Positions 33,509 through 42,267 of a DNA stretch of 64,000 nucleotides are shown in pieces; position 1 is the first letter of the stretch; each line of letters begins with the position of its first letter. The stretch comes from Thermofilaceae archaeon (lineage in GTDB: Archaea; Thermoproteota; Thermoprotei; Thermofilales; Thermofilaceae), in contig JALVKT010000092.1 in the NCBI GenBank assembly GCA_027027675.1, forward strand, positions 1 through 64,000, written 5' to 3'. The notes under the pieces are model-generated. The model did no database searches. It was given only the letters and a program-made list of their open reading frames with translations, and was not told where the DNA came from. A program made the position numbers and the translations under genes.

Positions 33509-34239
33509 CCTTTATCCTATGCTACCCCACCCCCACCGCCAGCTGCTTCAACAAACGCGTAGTCGAAGCCTCTCTCTTAGGGGTAAGGCGGTTCCTGCGT
33601 CAAGGAAAAACACTGATAAACGGTGTCCCCGTAGTCGGAAAAGGAACAACAGCCATAGTTGTTGCCGCTGAACATGTCAGAGGAGTCCTTGCAGCCCTCA
33701 AAATTAGAAGATTGGACTCAAACAGGCCCTCTATGCTCAGGGAGGCCTATATTCTACGCCTGGCAAACACCGTGGGTGTAGGCCCTTTGTTTCTAGCTGC
33801 ATCAAAAAACTTGCTTCTCTGGAGACTCGTCAGGGGTGTGTCTCTGCTTGAGTGGTTAAAGAGTCGGAAAGATCCCGAAGAAGTGAAAAAACTCTTTGTC
33901 CAGCTACTTTACCAGTTATACCTGCTCGATAAGACAGGAATTGTACATACAGAACTTTCTCGTCCAAGCGGGCATATACTAGTGGAAAACGGCAAACCTG
34001 TTGTACTAGATTTCGAGTCAGCCTCACTTACCAGTAAAAAGTCAAATGTCACGCAGTTTCTCTCGCTGCTTTTAAGGAATACAGAGTATTCCATAATCCT
34101 CCGCAGCTATATTCCCGAGCTCCCAGATAGAGGAAAACTACGCGAAATATTGCGCCAGTACAAAAGGAGGAGAGACATAGAGTATCTCTTAAAAGGGTTA
34201 AAGCTTAGAGATTATTTGACTATCTCTATTACAACATAA
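33472..34239 (+). CDS. COG2112-type serine/threonine kinase-like protein
   Basis: A 255-residue kinase-like protein. A glycine-rich loop (GKGTTAIVV) precedes ALKIRR (possible ATP-binding Lys). TGIVHTEL takes the place of the catalytic HRD loop, with Glu for the usual catalytic Asp, and VLDFESA replaces DFG. These variants match archaeal COG2112 proteins. Substrate is unknown. ATG 33472 has a GGAG site and overlaps the cca gene; the 3' end overlaps the convergent regulator. Confidence 0.72.
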   Translation: MGVLSSYTREELAFILCYPTPTASCFNKRVVEASLLGVRRFLRQGKTLINGVPVVGKGTTAIVVAAEHVRGVLAALKIRRLDSNRPSMLREAYILRLANTVGVGPLFLAASKNLLLWRLVRGVSLLEWLKSRKDPEEVKKLFVQLLYQLYLLDKTGIVHTELSRPSGHILVENGKPVVLDFESASLTSKKSNVTQFLSLLLRNTEYSIILRSYIPELPDRGKLREILRQYKRRRDIEYLLKGLKLRDYLTISITT

Positions 34240-34682
34240 GTTCTAGTTTCCTTAACACCATCAATATTACTGATCCTATTAAGAACTTCGTCGAGGTTCG
34301 ACTGTGAAAGCTGCATCAGCACGTCAATGTCACCTGTTACACGGAAAATCTTGTCCACCGGGAGACGCTTTAACTCTTCATAAGCCTTTACTCTCCTATG
34401 TGGTTCGATGCGGAGAGCGATGAAAGCGTCGCCTGTCTTTAGCCCTAGTACTTCGAGTGCTTTTTCTGTCAAGTCGATGAAGCCTCTCCCTGTCCTGATA
34501 AGGCCAAGCTCCTTAAGTTTGCGGAGGTGGATGTTTAGTGCTTGCCTTGAAATTCCCAGTTTCTCCGATATTGCTTGTTGTGTCTCATCTACGGTGTATA
34601 CTTTTACAGGACGACTTCTGCGGTAAAGATACTGTAAAAGCTCCATTTGTTTCTCTGTTAATATCTGTTTGCCTCTTGACAT
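34212..34682 (-). CDS. HTH regulator with Lrp-type effector domain
   Basis: The 156-residue protein has a winged-helix domain (TQQAISEKLGISRQALNIHLRK) and a C-terminal RAM-like domain (VTGDIDVLMQLSQSNLDEVL). The N terminus (LTEKQMELLQYLYRRSRPVK) differs from standard Lrp proteins. It is divergent from the split tRNA candidate across an AT-rich gap. Confidence 0.85.
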   Translation of the reverse strand: MSRGKQILTEKQMELLQYLYRRSRPVKVYTVDETQQAISEKLGISRQALNIHLRKLKELGLIRTGRGFIDLTEKALEVLGLKTGDAFIALRIEPHRRVKAYEELKRLPVDKIFRVTGDIDVLMQLSQSNLDEVLNRISNIDGVKETRTYVVIEIVK

Positions 34683-34784
34683 AGTGATAGTAGAAGAATG
34701 TGAGACATAATAAATGTTTACTTATGTAAAAAATGTTGATAAAAATATTATTTAGTAATATATATTTCAAAAATAGAGGAAACC

Positions 34785-34836
34785 TATATTTGTAACTTAT
34801 CTCTATTAGCCTCGGGGGTGGGCAGGCCCAGAAGAA
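34785..34836 (+). promoter_or_regulatory. TATA box and G-rich leader of the tRNA 3' half
   Basis: CTATATTT (34784-34790) would start transcription at about 34814, on the first bases of a GC-rich 23-base leader (34814-34836) that ends in AGAAGAA just before the tRNA 3' half. Such a leader is expected in a split tRNA, where it pairs with the tail of the 5' half. Confidence 0.45.
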
Positions 34837-34875
34837 AGCCGCAGGTCCCGGGTTCAAGTCCCGGCGGGCCCGCCA
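34837..34875 (+). tRNA. lone 3' half of a tRNA gene (candidate split tRNA)
   Basis: From A38 the sequence has the 3' side of the anticodon stem GCCGC (34838-34842), variable loop AGGTC, a perfect T arm CCGGG-TTCAAGT-CCCGG (34848-34864), acceptor strand CGGGCCC, discriminator G and encoded CCA (34873-34875). The matching 5' strand GGGCCCG followed by a D arm is absent upstream, downstream and anywhere plausible in the window. The base before A38 matches the intron end of the local tRNA-Gly. Isotype is uncertain; G73 and the V-loop suggest Arg or Lys. An attachment-site remnant or pseudogene is the alternative. Confidence 0.65.
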
Positions 34876-34937
34876 TTAATCATTATTTATATCTTAGAAT
34901 TGTTGTGGACTATTAAAAAGAAAAGATGGCAAGAAAA

Positions 34938-37025
34938 CTATTTCTTGCCCGCGATACGCTTGGCTATCTCTAAGCCCCTTGCTGTAAGTTTATAGCCCAT
35001 ATGCGGTCTTCCGTCAATGTATATTATCGAAGGTATGATCAGTTTCTTTTCTGCAAGCTTTCTTACAGTCTTAGAGAATTTTTCACGAGAAAGCCCTGAG
35101 AGCTCGTGCACCGATACATGGTCTCCCTCCTCTCCCAACGTGTATATAGCCTTTATGACGGCGATTTCCTCTGGTGAAAGGTCTATGGGAGGCACGCCAG
35201 CACTTATATTCTCACGTTGTACCGTGGGCTGGACAACCCTCTTTACCGGCTTTACGCTTACCGCGCTAGACCTTGGCGTAGCGCGCCTCACGGGGGAAAG
35301 AGTTGTGGCTGCGGCTACAGGCGCAGCTGGCCGCACAGTAGCTTTGGCGACGGGCATAGGTAGAGCATTGTGAGCCTCAAGCTCCTTGTATGCCTGCTCA
35401 AACGTCTCCTTCGGGTTTATGTAATACCTGTTAATGTTAACGAAAACGTCTTTTGTCTCAGTAATGCCCTTAAATTTCATCCATTCAAGAACTATTCTTC
35501 TCCGTGCTATTTCTTCGTAGATATCATTAGTGGTCTTTCCAAGCCTGCGAGCCAGGTATTCTACATGGTAACTGTCATTTACCCTTACGTGAACGTCCCT
35601 AGTGGGATCCCACCTAACTATCTCCCTATATTTCTCGTAGTCCTCTATCTCCCACACGTATCTAACTCTACGGGCAAATTTCCCGTTGGGAAGAATGGTT
35701 CTCTCCGAAAGAAGGGCTAAGTTGAGCGACGGTATGTATGCGGGTGACACGTTCATCGGCGGGCTTATCAGCCTCTGTATTGCCCTTTGCAGAGAGTCTG
35801 CGTGCATCGTAGACATGCCGCCGTGACCCGTGCTCATAGCCTGGAAGAGGACGAAGGCTTCTTCGCCTCGGATCTCTCCAACGATAATGTAGTCCGGCCT
35901 ATATCGAAGAGACACCTTAACGAGGTCATAAAGCGTTATTTCGCCAGCCTTTGTTTCTCCAAGCCCGTAGCTCTCCCTGCTTACGAGTTGCACCCAGTTT
36001 TCGTGTGGCAGGTTAAGCTCGGGGGTCTCCTCTATTGTAACTATCTTGAAGCCTGGTTTGAAGAAGTTTGCGATAGCGTTTAGGAGAGTCGTTTTTCCAG
36101 CGGCGGTGGCGCCTATAACCATGAGGGTCATCCTATTTTCTACGAGGAACCAGAGGTATGCGGCTGTCCATGAGTCAATGTTGCCCATACGTATCATGTC
36201 TACTATCGAAAACGGCTTTTCCCTGAACTTCCTGATAGTAAACGTGCTTCCACGGGGCGAGACCTCTTCACCGTAAGTTGCTGCTAGCCTGTGGCGTCCA
36301 GGGAGCATGGCGTCGACTATGGGGAAAGCCGCTGATATGTGCTTCCCAGACATGTGGGCCAGCTTAATTATGAACTCTCTGAGGTAGTCACGGTCATGGA
36401 AGACTATGTTTGTAGGGATGCTCTCATAGTCTCTGTGCCACACGTGTATGGCCCTGTCGACGCCGTCGCAGCTGATATCTTCTAGCCTGTAATCGCGCAT
36501 TAAAACCTCGATGGGGCCATAGCCCAAGAGGTCACGTTCAATATAGTAGAGAATCTTGCCCCAGCTCTCCTCTGTCACGCCTTTTATTGACCGCTTATAC
36601 TTCTCCGCGAGTCGTCTAGCCTCCTCTATAACGTGTTTCCGGATGTCAACTTCAAAAGACTCTGGGGGTTCAAGCTCTACGCTGAGAATATCGATGAGCT
36701 TATCTACAGCTTTTCGCTCGTTAGGTGTCAGCTGTACTTCTTGGGCAAAGTATACCCTCTGATTTCCCAGTTCAGGTATCTCCGCTATTACAACTTTCGC
36801 GTAAGGCTCGGCCACCCAGTACTCATCGATAACATTGTACTCCTTCTTCAGGGGAAGATAGATTATAGGTTCTTTTTCCTCCTCTTCCTCCTTGCCTTTT
36901 TTCTTCTTTTTCTTTACTTTAGTTTTCTTTATTTTTTCCTCCTTTTTCTTATTTTTGTCCTTTAAACGTTTTTCTTTAAGCTTCTCTTCCTGGGTGGCGC
37001 TTTTCTCTTTAGTTTTGACCGCCAA
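34938..37025 (-). CDS. type II/IV secretion (archaeal pilus) ATPase with C-terminal winged helix
   Basis: A 695-residue protein. Residues 1-60 are a lysine/glutamate tract. The GspE-type ATPase follows with Walker A GATAAGKT (305-312), EETPEL, EIRGEEAF and a THE-like STGHGGMSTMHA. After a Pro/Ala/Val-rich linker comes a predicted winged-helix segment (about 616-695). Such ATPases drive assembly of type IV pili or archaella. Start TTG 37025 has a G-rich ribosome site and lies about 40 bases after a TATA (TTTATATG), so the upstream frame is likely untranslated. Confidence 0.9.
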   Translation of the reverse strand: MAVKTKEKSATQEEKLKEKRLKDKNKKKEEKIKKTKVKKKKKKGKEEEEEKEPIIYLPLKKEYNVIDEYWVAEPYAKVVIAEIPELGNQRVYFAQEVQLTPNERKAVDKLIDILSVELEPPESFEVDIRKHVIEEARRLAEKYKRSIKGVTEESWGKILYYIERDLLGYGPIEVLMRDYRLEDISCDGVDRAIHVWHRDYESIPTNIVFHDRDYLREFIIKLAHMSGKHISAAFPIVDAMLPGRHRLAATYGEEVSPRGSTFTIRKFREKPFSIVDMIRMGNIDSWTAAYLWFLVENRMTLMVIGATAAGKTTLLNAIANFFKPGFKIVTIEETPELNLPHENWVQLVSRESYGLGETKAGEITLYDLVKVSLRYRPDYIIVGEIRGEEAFVLFQAMSTGHGGMSTMHADSLQRAIQRLISPPMNVSPAYIPSLNLALLSERTILPNGKFARRVRYVWEIEDYEKYREIVRWDPTRDVHVRVNDSYHVEYLARRLGKTTNDIYEEIARRRIVLEWMKFKGITETKDVFVNINRYYINPKETFEQAYKELEAHNALPMPVAKATVRPAAPVAAATTLSPVRRATPRSSAVSVKPVKRVVQPTVQRENISAGVPPIDLSPEEIAVIKAIYTLGEEGDHVSVHELSGLSREKFSKTVRKLAEKKLIIPSIIYIDGRPHMGYKLTARGLEIAKRIAGKK

Positions 37026-37129
37026 AATCCCCCCTCTCTTGATTTCAGGTCTACATCCCATATAAATTAATAAGCACGCGGGTTGCGCGGAACGCAGCCA
37101 GCAATAACCCATAAAAACGTCTTCGAGAC

Positions 37130-38965
37130 ATGGATATCCTAGGTAAAATGGGGAGCCTTGTAGGTTACGCGTACGCGGTATTTAGCTGGGCGGGAGACCT
37201 TGTAACAAAAATATACCCAGAGCTCTACGATGACATAGTATCTGCAGACATGAAAGTGTACCCGCCAGCTTATGCCGCTCTCGTCGTGTTCGCGACAATA
37301 TTAACATTTATTATAGGTATTGTAATAGGTGTTCCAATATTCATTCTCTCCAGACTATACGTTTCGCCGTTCTTTAATCCCTCGCTAGCGCCGATCCTCG
37401 TAGCTCTAGCGATTTTGGTGTTGCCAGGCCTAGTCTTCGTTACTCTTTTGTTTTTACCTAAAATGAAGGTTGTATCACGTGAGTCAAGGTTTGACTTAGA
37501 GATCCCCTATCTTTCAGTCTACATCACAGTGATGGCTACAGGCGGAATATCCCCCTATGTAAGCTTTGAAAGACTTGCCCGCGCGCCAAGCATACTCTTT
37601 CAGGAGATAAAGCGTGAAGCCCAAAGATTTTACCTGAGAGTAAGGGCTATGGGAATAGACCCCCTGACAGCCATAGAGGAGTCGGCCAAGAGGGTTCCTC
37701 ACAGAGGATATAAGCAGCTGATGAACGGCTACGCGTCGACGCTGAGGGCTGGCGGCGACGTTGTAGGCTACCTTAACCGACAGACAGAGATCATGCTGAC
37801 AGAGAGGGTTTCACAGATAAAAACTGTGGGAGAGAGAATCGCCACCCTGATGGAGGCTTACATGGCGGTCATACTCCTCTCCTCCCTCACGATGTATGTC
37901 CTCTTCGTGGTAAACATGGCTCTGAGCCAGGCTGGCCTGGGAATAGGGGGAGGCGCCATGCAGTTCATCTTAATGTCGTACATAGTGATGCCGTTGCTCT
38001 CAGGAACATTCATTTACCTGGCCGACCTCATGCAGCCGAAATACCCCGTTTATGACAAGACACCTTACATAGTATTCTTCGGGGTCGGGCTCCCCCTAAC
38101 AATACTGTTAATGTTTGCAATGGTAGCACCCTTCATACTCCCGCCACCCCTGTCGACAATATTAAAGCGCGTCTTCTACCCGCTCGTCCTGCTTACCGAG
38201 AAAATTACCTACGGCCTCGGCATGCAAAAAGGCTTCGAATCGGGCGTTGGAATAATAATAGCGCTCGCCGTCGGCCTCATCCCCGGAATGATCGTGGAGA
38301 TGCGGTCCTCGCTGAAGTACAGCGGCATACAGTACGGGCTCACACGCTTCCTCAGAGACCTCGTAGAAGTAAGGAAAACCGGCATGGCCCCTGAAAAATG
38401 CATTATAAACCTTAGAGACAGGGACTATGGACGCTTCTCAAAATATCTTAAGGAAATAGCCCGACAAGTCGGATGGGGCGTATCCCTTCAACGCATATTT
38501 CAGCGCTTTGCCCAAGGCATGAAAAACTGGTTTGCACTTATCTCCATGTTCTTGCTGGTGGAAAGCATCGAGGTAGGCGGTGGAACCCCAAGGACGCTTG
38601 AAGCTCTGGCAAGCTACGCGGAAACCCTGGAAATGGTGGAGAAGGAGAAAAAGTCGATGCTCAAGCCGCTGATGCTCATACCCTACGTAGGCGCGCTCAT
38701 CATAGTCATCGTGGTTCTCATCCTGGTTAGCTTCATGTCCTACATACTCGGATTCGCGGGAGCCGCTATTTCATCAAACCAGCTGACAAGCATGTTCCTC
38801 CCGCCAGTCATACTGAACAGTTATTTCATGGGGCTCGTCGCCGGCAAGATAAGCTCGGAGAGAGTAGCGGCAGGCTTCAAACACGCGCTCCTCCTCCTCC
38901 TGGCAAACCTTGGAGCAATGGTTGTAACGCCGCCGCTCACAGTCAGCCTTATACCAAAGCTTTAG
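37130..38965 (+). CDS. TadC/ArlJ-like pilus membrane platform protein
   Basis: The 611-residue membrane protein has two T2SF-type cytoplasmic domains, one near residues 120-230 (ATGGISPYVSFERLA) and one near 400-500 (VRKTGMAPEKCI), each followed by membrane helices. It is the partner of the divergent ATPase gene and would anchor it. No pilin or prepilin peptidase gene is in view. ATG 37130 lies about 20 bases after CATAAAAAC. Confidence 0.9.
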   Translation: MDILGKMGSLVGYAYAVFSWAGDLVTKIYPELYDDIVSADMKVYPPAYAALVVFATILTFIIGIVIGVPIFILSRLYVSPFFNPSLAPILVALAILVLPGLVFVTLLFLPKMKVVSRESRFDLEIPYLSVYITVMATGGISPYVSFERLARAPSILFQEIKREAQRFYLRVRAMGIDPLTAIEESAKRVPHRGYKQLMNGYASTLRAGGDVVGYLNRQTEIMLTERVSQIKTVGERIATLMEAYMAVILLSSLTMYVLFVVNMALSQAGLGIGGGAMQFILMSYIVMPLLSGTFIYLADLMQPKYPVYDKTPYIVFFGVGLPLTILLMFAMVAPFILPPPLSTILKRVFYPLVLLTEKITYGLGMQKGFESGVGIIIALAVGLIPGMIVEMRSSLKYSGIQYGLTRFLRDLVEVRKTGMAPEKCIINLRDRDYGRFSKYLKEIARQVGWGVSLQRIFQRFAQGMKNWFALISMFLLVESIEVGGGTPRTLEALASYAETLEMVEKEKKSMLKPLMLIPYVGALIIVIVVLILVSFMSYILGFAGAAISSNQLTSMFLPPVILNSYFMGLVAGKISSERVAAGFKHALLLLLANLGAMVVTPPLTVSLIPKL

Positions 38966-38978
38966 CTGGCGCAGAGGC

Positions 38979-39524
38979 ATGGCGATACTCATCACGGGCA
39001 CACCTGGCGTGGGAAAAACCACGCTTTCAACACTTCTTTCAGAAAAAACAGGGCGGCCCCACATAGAACTAGCAGAACTTGTAAAGCGGGAAAAACTGTA
39101 CGTAGGCTACGATGAGGAGTCACAGTCATACATTGTCGATGAAGAAAGGGTGAAGAAACGTCTTCGAGACATGCTCACGTGTAAGGAAATAGTTGACACA
39201 CACGTAGTAAGCGCACTACCGCGCGAAAAAATAAGCCTAGCCATAGTGTTAAGGCTTGACCCCCAAGTTTTAGAGAAGCGGCTGAAGCAGAGGCGGTACC
39301 CTCCAGTTAAAATAAAGAGCAATGTGGAGTCCGAAATTCTGGGCTATGTGACTGTCGATGCGGTAAACCTATTCGGAGAAGAAAGGGTTAACGAGATAGA
39401 CGTTACAGGGCTTACACCTGAAGAGACATTAAAACTAGTGCTCTCAATAATAGAGGGCGTTGAAAGAAGAAGGCCGGGAAAAATAGATTGGCTTGAAAAA
39501 TACTGGAGTCTCCTGCAAGAATAG
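38979..39524 (+). CDS. Fap7/AK6-type adenylate kinase
   Basis: The 181-residue protein has Walker A GTPGVGKTT, and a middle part (CKEIVDTHVVSALPRE) typical of the Fap7 family. These act in small-subunit ribosome maturation and have weak adenylate kinase activity. It follows the pilus gene by 13 bases, probably in the same transcript by chance of position. Confidence 0.88.
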   Translation: MAILITGTPGVGKTTLSTLLSEKTGRPHIELAELVKREKLYVGYDEESQSYIVDEERVKKRLRDMLTCKEIVDTHVVSALPREKISLAIVLRLDPQVLEKRLKQRRYPPVKIKSNVESEILGYVTVDAVNLFGEERVNEIDVTGLTPEETLKLVLSIIEGVERRRPGKIDWLEKYWSLLQE

Positions 39525-39580
39525 AGTTAATATTCTTTCCCCTCCAATTATTTATAGTTTTAAAAGACCCCTTCTACTTG

Positions 39581-41752
39581 ATGACGTCGGAAAGGATTAT
39601 AGAGGTACTCAGGAATAGCAGGCCGGGCGAACTAGAGTACCCGCCACCTGTGAGAGACCACTCAGCGCTAGTCGTCTACACAGCACTTAAAGGATACCCT
39701 GCTCTCGCAGCCGACCACCTTTTAAACCCGGCGATAACAGACGAGCTAGCAGATATTATAGGACAGGTAAACCGTAAACTCCACCTAGAACTTCTCAGAA
39801 CATATGAGGACAAGGACTATGCTGCAAGCGAAGAAAGAGTAACCAAGATAGCGAGGATCTACGATGTACTCATAGAGATAGGGCTAAACCTAATAGGCTT
39901 CGAATACATATGGGCCGGCCTTACACCTGAAGAACGCGAGGCCCTCCTATCACTGATAGAAGAAGAGTTAAGGGAAGCTGAAGAACTCGAGGAGAAAGCC
40001 CTTGGATCAAAGGACATTGCAAACGCGGTTGTAAAACTCAAGATAGAAGACATGAAGAAGGTCATGGCCGGCGACCCCAAACGCGTCGGAATGGTCGCGT
40101 GGATGGGTGAACGCGTTGAAGGCCGTTTGGATCCGAGCAAACCTACAATTTCATTCCTCGAGGAGATGAAGAAGGAGATAAGAAGCAACGCGTACTACAG
40201 GATGTCCCTCCTCGGCCTCTGCCGCTTCGGGAATGACTATGCTCTAGGCCTGAGATGGCTAAGGCGCCTCGGCTACGTCCAGGTATCGACAAACCCGCAG
40301 CTCGCCGCCATTGCATATAGGGATGACCCTACACTCTGGGAAAAGTTTAAGGAATACCTAAGGAGCCACCCCGAGCTCCTCGATAACCCCGAGGAGCGGG
40401 GCGACGAGCTGGCAATGGCCGCAACACTGATAGCCCTATGGCCGAACATGGAGGTTTTCAGGCCCGTAGCGTACCTGCTCGACTTCCAGGACGGCATGAT
40501 AAGCTACCAGCTCAACCCCAATGTTGCCGACAGCGTTGAAGGAAGCGTCAGTGACGCACTGAAAATATACTCCCTCTGCGAAGACTACTTCGCAAAATAC
40601 GACCAGTACCTCCTCTGGGGATGGCCCACAACGGTTGAGAGGGCAAGACCCAACATAGTGTTTAAGGTTGCCGGCTCCTCACCAGCAGCCATCGACATCA
40701 CGCGGATATTGGAAAGCTACGGTATAGGCACCAACAATACTGTCACATATACAGTAGCCCAGGAAATACAGCTTATACTCGCAAAAATCGAGGGAAGAGC
40801 CCAAGCCAAGAAGAGGGGCCTAAGGCTCACAAAAGTCTACGAGACAAACATGGGTGGCCGCCTCGAAGGCCACCTTAGAGAGGTGAAAGCGGCCGAGCTC
40901 ATACGCGAAGCCCTTAAACGCCTCGAAAAACCCGAAGAAGAACTGGCCGAGCTAGCGAAGAAGCTCGGCGTCCCCGAGGCGCCCATTGGGGGAGTGTGGA
41001 GAGGCCCCTCCGGCTGGGGCTTCAACGTCGAGGCAAAGACACTCGACGAGAAGATCGAATTAGTTGCATACAGAGCCTATCTAAAGCCGCTCACCAAGGA
41101 GCCTTTCGCCGAGTTCCTAGCGAAAGCTGGCGTATGTGGAGGCACCCCAGAAGAGGTGATGGAGTGCCTGAAGACCTGGGAGGAGGCTATCGGCATGGCG
41201 GGGACGCTGGTGGCACAGAGGGTATGGTGGGTCTTCTTCAGCCCCGAAAATAGGGAGAAGTGGATAGCATACATCGTCAAGAAGTACGGCGTCACACCGG
41301 AAGATGCCGAGGAGATACTTGACGGGATAGACGTCCTCCCAGCCTCCAAACGTAAACCCGCGGACACGTATCTCACACTTGCAAGCCGCAACATGACTAA
41401 TACCGAGTTCCCCAACCACCAGCTCAACGTGCACAAAGAGTACGCCGAGAAAAAGGTAAGACTGGAAGACTATGCCGAGTCAATAACATGGAGCCATGAC
41501 CCCAAGTACGTGGAGATACTATCCCACATGGAGGACTTTAGGAAAGCCTACGAGCTAACCCCAGAACTCCTGGAGGTGCTCAAGGAGGTCGGCATCGAGG
41601 GAGTAGAAGAGTGGGGTACTGGAGGCACGACCCCCGAGGAGTGGGTGACCTTTGGCTCCCGAGTGAAGACTATGAAAGGGTTTACCGAGGCCTACAATGC
41701 GTTCAAAGAAAAGTGTATTGCAATAGCAAAAGAGGTGGCCGCTGAGACGTAG
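39581..41752 (+). CDS. very large transaldolase-like protein
   Basis: A 723-residue protein. The region at about 230-440 has transaldolase motifs in order: VSTNPQL (TTNPSL motif, near 236), ISYQLNPNVAD (EVDPR-like, near 307) and VFKVAGSSPAA with a candidate Schiff-base lysine (about 362), then TNNTVTYTVAQE. About 230 residues precede and 290 follow; both contain helices. Ordinary transaldolases are about 210-340 residues. It could act in sugar-phosphate exchange, but substrate is uncertain. ATG 39581 is 28 bases from the TATA TTTATAG, so leaderless. Confidence 0.72.
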   Translation: MTSERIIEVLRNSRPGELEYPPPVRDHSALVVYTALKGYPALAADHLLNPAITDELADIIGQVNRKLHLELLRTYEDKDYAASEERVTKIARIYDVLIEIGLNLIGFEYIWAGLTPEEREALLSLIEEELREAEELEEKALGSKDIANAVVKLKIEDMKKVMAGDPKRVGMVAWMGERVEGRLDPSKPTISFLEEMKKEIRSNAYYRMSLLGLCRFGNDYALGLRWLRRLGYVQVSTNPQLAAIAYRDDPTLWEKFKEYLRSHPELLDNPEERGDELAMAATLIALWPNMEVFRPVAYLLDFQDGMISYQLNPNVADSVEGSVSDALKIYSLCEDYFAKYDQYLLWGWPTTVERARPNIVFKVAGSSPAAIDITRILESYGIGTNNTVTYTVAQEIQLILAKIEGRAQAKKRGLRLTKVYETNMGGRLEGHLREVKAAELIREALKRLEKPEEELAELAKKLGVPEAPIGGVWRGPSGWGFNVEAKTLDEKIELVAYRAYLKPLTKEPFAEFLAKAGVCGGTPEEVMECLKTWEEAIGMAGTLVAQRVWWVFFSPENREKWIAYIVKKYGVTPEDAEEILDGIDVLPASKRKPADTYLTLASRNMTNTEFPNHQLNVHKEYAEKKVRLEDYAESITWSHDPKYVEILSHMEDFRKAYELTPELLEVLKEVGIEGVEEWGTGGTTPEEWVTFGSRVKTMKGFTEAYNAFKEKCIAIAKEVAAET

Positions 41753-41803
41753 CCGGAGGGGGTATTATTTATATTCCATTGTTTTTCTTGACAACTTGGC
41801 GCG

Positions 41804-42235
41804 ATGAAGGAGAAAGTACTGGGGGTGGGAGTAGGAAGACATCTAATCGTAGAGATGTTCGAATGCAACCCAAAGGCTCTTGATAGTCTAAAGACCGTCA
41901 AAGAAGCCCTTATAGACGCCGCGGTAGCCTCGAATAGCACAGTGGTGGGGTTTGACTTCTACCGGTTTAAGCCCCACGGCATCAGCGGCTACGTGCTCAT
42001 CGCCGAGTCCCACATTTCTGTCCACACATGGCCCGAAAGAGGATATGCGGCAGTAGACGTTTTCACCTGCGGGCCCCACACGAACCCCTGGAAAGGACTC
42101 GAAGTACTAAAGGAGAGATTCGGCGCGAAAAAAGTCACAATAGTCGAGATCACGCGTGGCGTCGGCATTGAACAGTACGACGGGTACTGGGAGCCAGAAA
42201 AGGAGAGAACCTTGGAGGCACCTGCTAAAGCATAA
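41804..42235 (+). CDS. speH: pyruvoyl-dependent SpeH-family decarboxylase
   Basis: The 143-residue proenzyme has the self-cleavage site IAESHISVHTWPERG (pyruvoyl from Ser69) and the catalytic VDVFTCG cysteine. SpeH makes decarboxylated S-adenosylmethionine for polyamines. In some crenarchaea a close paralog is an arginine decarboxylase; only one copy is in this window, so either role is possible. A T-tract at 42249-42254 follows the stop. Confidence 0.88.
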   Translation: MKEKVLGVGVGRHLIVEMFECNPKALDSLKTVKEALIDAAVASNSTVVGFDFYRFKPHGISGYVLIAESHISVHTWPERGYAAVDVFTCGPHTNPWKGLEVLKERFGAKKVTIVEITRGVGIEQYDGYWEPEKERTLEAPAKA

Positions 42236-42267
42236 ACTAGCTTCTATATTTTTTAGGGACGAGAACC

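Noticed and set aside
34683..34836. Search for the missing tRNA 5' half just upstream
   Set aside because: The stretch is AT-rich and contains neither GGGCCCG nor a D arm; a long-intron explanation is not supported.
34875..34937. Permuted tRNA with the 5' half downstream of the 3' half
   Set aside because: The 62 bases to the ATPase gene have no D arm or acceptor strand.
37026..37112. Longer N terminus of the pilus ATPase
   Set aside because: A TATA box lies inside this stretch, so translation from its upstream codons is unlikely.
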